64,000 nucleotides of DNA from JAKALD01 sp963817785. Lineage in GTDB: Bacteria > Pseudomonadota > Gammaproteobacteria > Burkholderiales > SG8-39. The stretch covers positions 1-64,000 of the forward strand of contig CAWFPL010000002.1 of NCBI GenBank assembly GCA_963817785.1, given 5' to 3'. A program made the position numbers and the translations under genes. The notes beneath the pieces were generated by a model, which saw only the letters and a program-made list of their open reading frames with translations, was not told the DNA's origin and searched no databases. Positions 63,681 through 64,000 of this stretch are shown in pieces. Position 1 is the first letter of the stretch; each line of letters opens with the position of its first letter.

Positions 63681-64000
63681 TCAAGCTTTGCGCTCGCCGC
63701 CGGCGCCCCGCGGCTGCGCCGCGCAGAGCTGGCGCAGCTTGAAGCGCTGCAGCTTGCCGGTCTCGGTGCGCGGCAGCGCCTCGACGAATTCGACGGCGCG
63801 CGGGTACTTGTAGGGAGCGATCGCGCCCTTGACGAAGTCCTGCAGCGCGCGCACGAACTCGGCCCCGCCGGCCTGTCCGGGCTTGAGCGCGACGAACGCC
63901 TTGACGATCTGACCGCGCTCGGCGTCGCCGCAGCCGACCACGCCGCAGTCGGCCACCGCGGGGTGCGACAGCAGCGCCGCCTCGACCTCGGCGGGTGCGA
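63681..64000 (-). CDS. AMP-forming acyl-CoA ligase, C-terminal part (probable aromatic acid CoA ligase)
   Basis: Only the last about 106 residues are in the window. They contain the AMP-binding C domain: HPAVADCGVVGCGDAERGQ, and YKYPRAVEFVEALPRTETGKLQR with the catalytic lysine in TGKLQR. The frame is open to the window edge, so the gene starts beyond it. The ending is like benzoate/4-hydroxybenzoate/2-aminobenzoate CoA ligases. Upstream of hcrCAB it is best read as a 4-hydroxybenzoate-CoA ligase, which would supply the reductase. Confidence 0.78.
   Translation of the reverse strand, partial: APAEVEAALLSHPAVADCGVVGCGDAERGQIVKAFVALKPGQAGGAEFVRALQDFVKGAIAPYKYPRAVEFVEALPRTETGKLQRFKLRQLCAAQPRGAGGERKA

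Overview
The window is about two thirds G+C and reads as chromosomal DNA of a betaproteobacterium. The main reason is gene order: topB, gyrB, dnaN and dnaA on one side, then rpmH-rnpA-yidD-yidC-mnmE, then mnmG-rsmG-parA-parB-atpIBEFHAGDC. Parts of this order are shared by many bacteria. The continuous mnmG-to-atp block, together with def-fmt-rsmB-DUF4390-ntrYX, is typical of Betaproteobacteria. The genus cannot be fixed from sequence alone. A 4-hydroxybenzoyl-CoA reductase with the extra Fe-S insert suggests a facultatively anaerobic, aromatic-degrading lineage of the Thauera/Azoarcus kind. I found no rRNA, tRNA, CRISPR, insertion sequence or prophage gene.

Layout. (1) 1-9912, carbon metabolism. 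A leftward GntR regulator and a FAD/Fe-S 2-hydroxyacid dehydrogenase (cut by the window edge) diverge from a rightward set: class V aminotransferase, malonyl-CoA decarboxylase, class III CoA-transferase, AzlC, AzlD and a MatB-like malonyl-CoA synthetase. MatB plus the decarboxylase would turn malonate into acetyl-CoA. Two copies of a 16-bp palindrome lie between the divergent genes. (2) 9940-13006, a leftward overlapping operon of glpD, a HAD phosphatase and a TSUP exporter. (3) 13102-24432, leftward mnmG-rsmG-parAB and the complete F1Fo ATP synthase, closed by a good terminator. A strong promoter sits just before atpI, and two parS sites lie upstream of mnmG. (4) 24658-31724, an MFS transporter, pckG with a terminator hairpin in its leader, and the leftward rpmH-rnpA-yidD-yidC-mnmE block. 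rpmH is only 44 codons long and is easy to miss.

(5) 31725-37036, the replication origin region: DnaA boxes on both sides of dnaA, then dnaN and gyrB. (6) 37038-42468, leftward LysM protein, dprA, smg and topB. (7) 42599-49786, rightward def, fmt, rsmB, a DUF4390 protein, an NtrY-like kinase, an NtrX-like regulator whose AAA+ domain has decayed, and a very small CobW-like P-loop protein. (8) 49789-54654, leftward DUF423 protein, a 31-residue bTHX-like ribosomal peptide and metH, with a divergent rhodanese. (9) 54838-64000, an aromatic acyl-CoA module. Rightward are a thioesterase, a PAS/degenerate-GGDEF/hemerythrin protein, a BadH-like SDR, an enoyl-CoA hydratase, a TetR regulator and a second hydratase. 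Converging on them are hcrB, hcrA, hcrC and the end of an acyl-CoA ligase. Ligase plus HcrABC would convert 4-hydroxybenzoate to benzoyl-CoA. The hydratases and the SDR fit later beta-oxidation-like steps.

Most unusual points: the degenerate NtrX, the 126-residue P-loop protein, the hemerythrin fusion beside an oxygen-labile pathway, the cysteine-bearing bTHX-like peptide, AzlCD inside a malonate operon, and terminator hairpins directly in front of pckG and metH. None of these alone proves an undescribed system.
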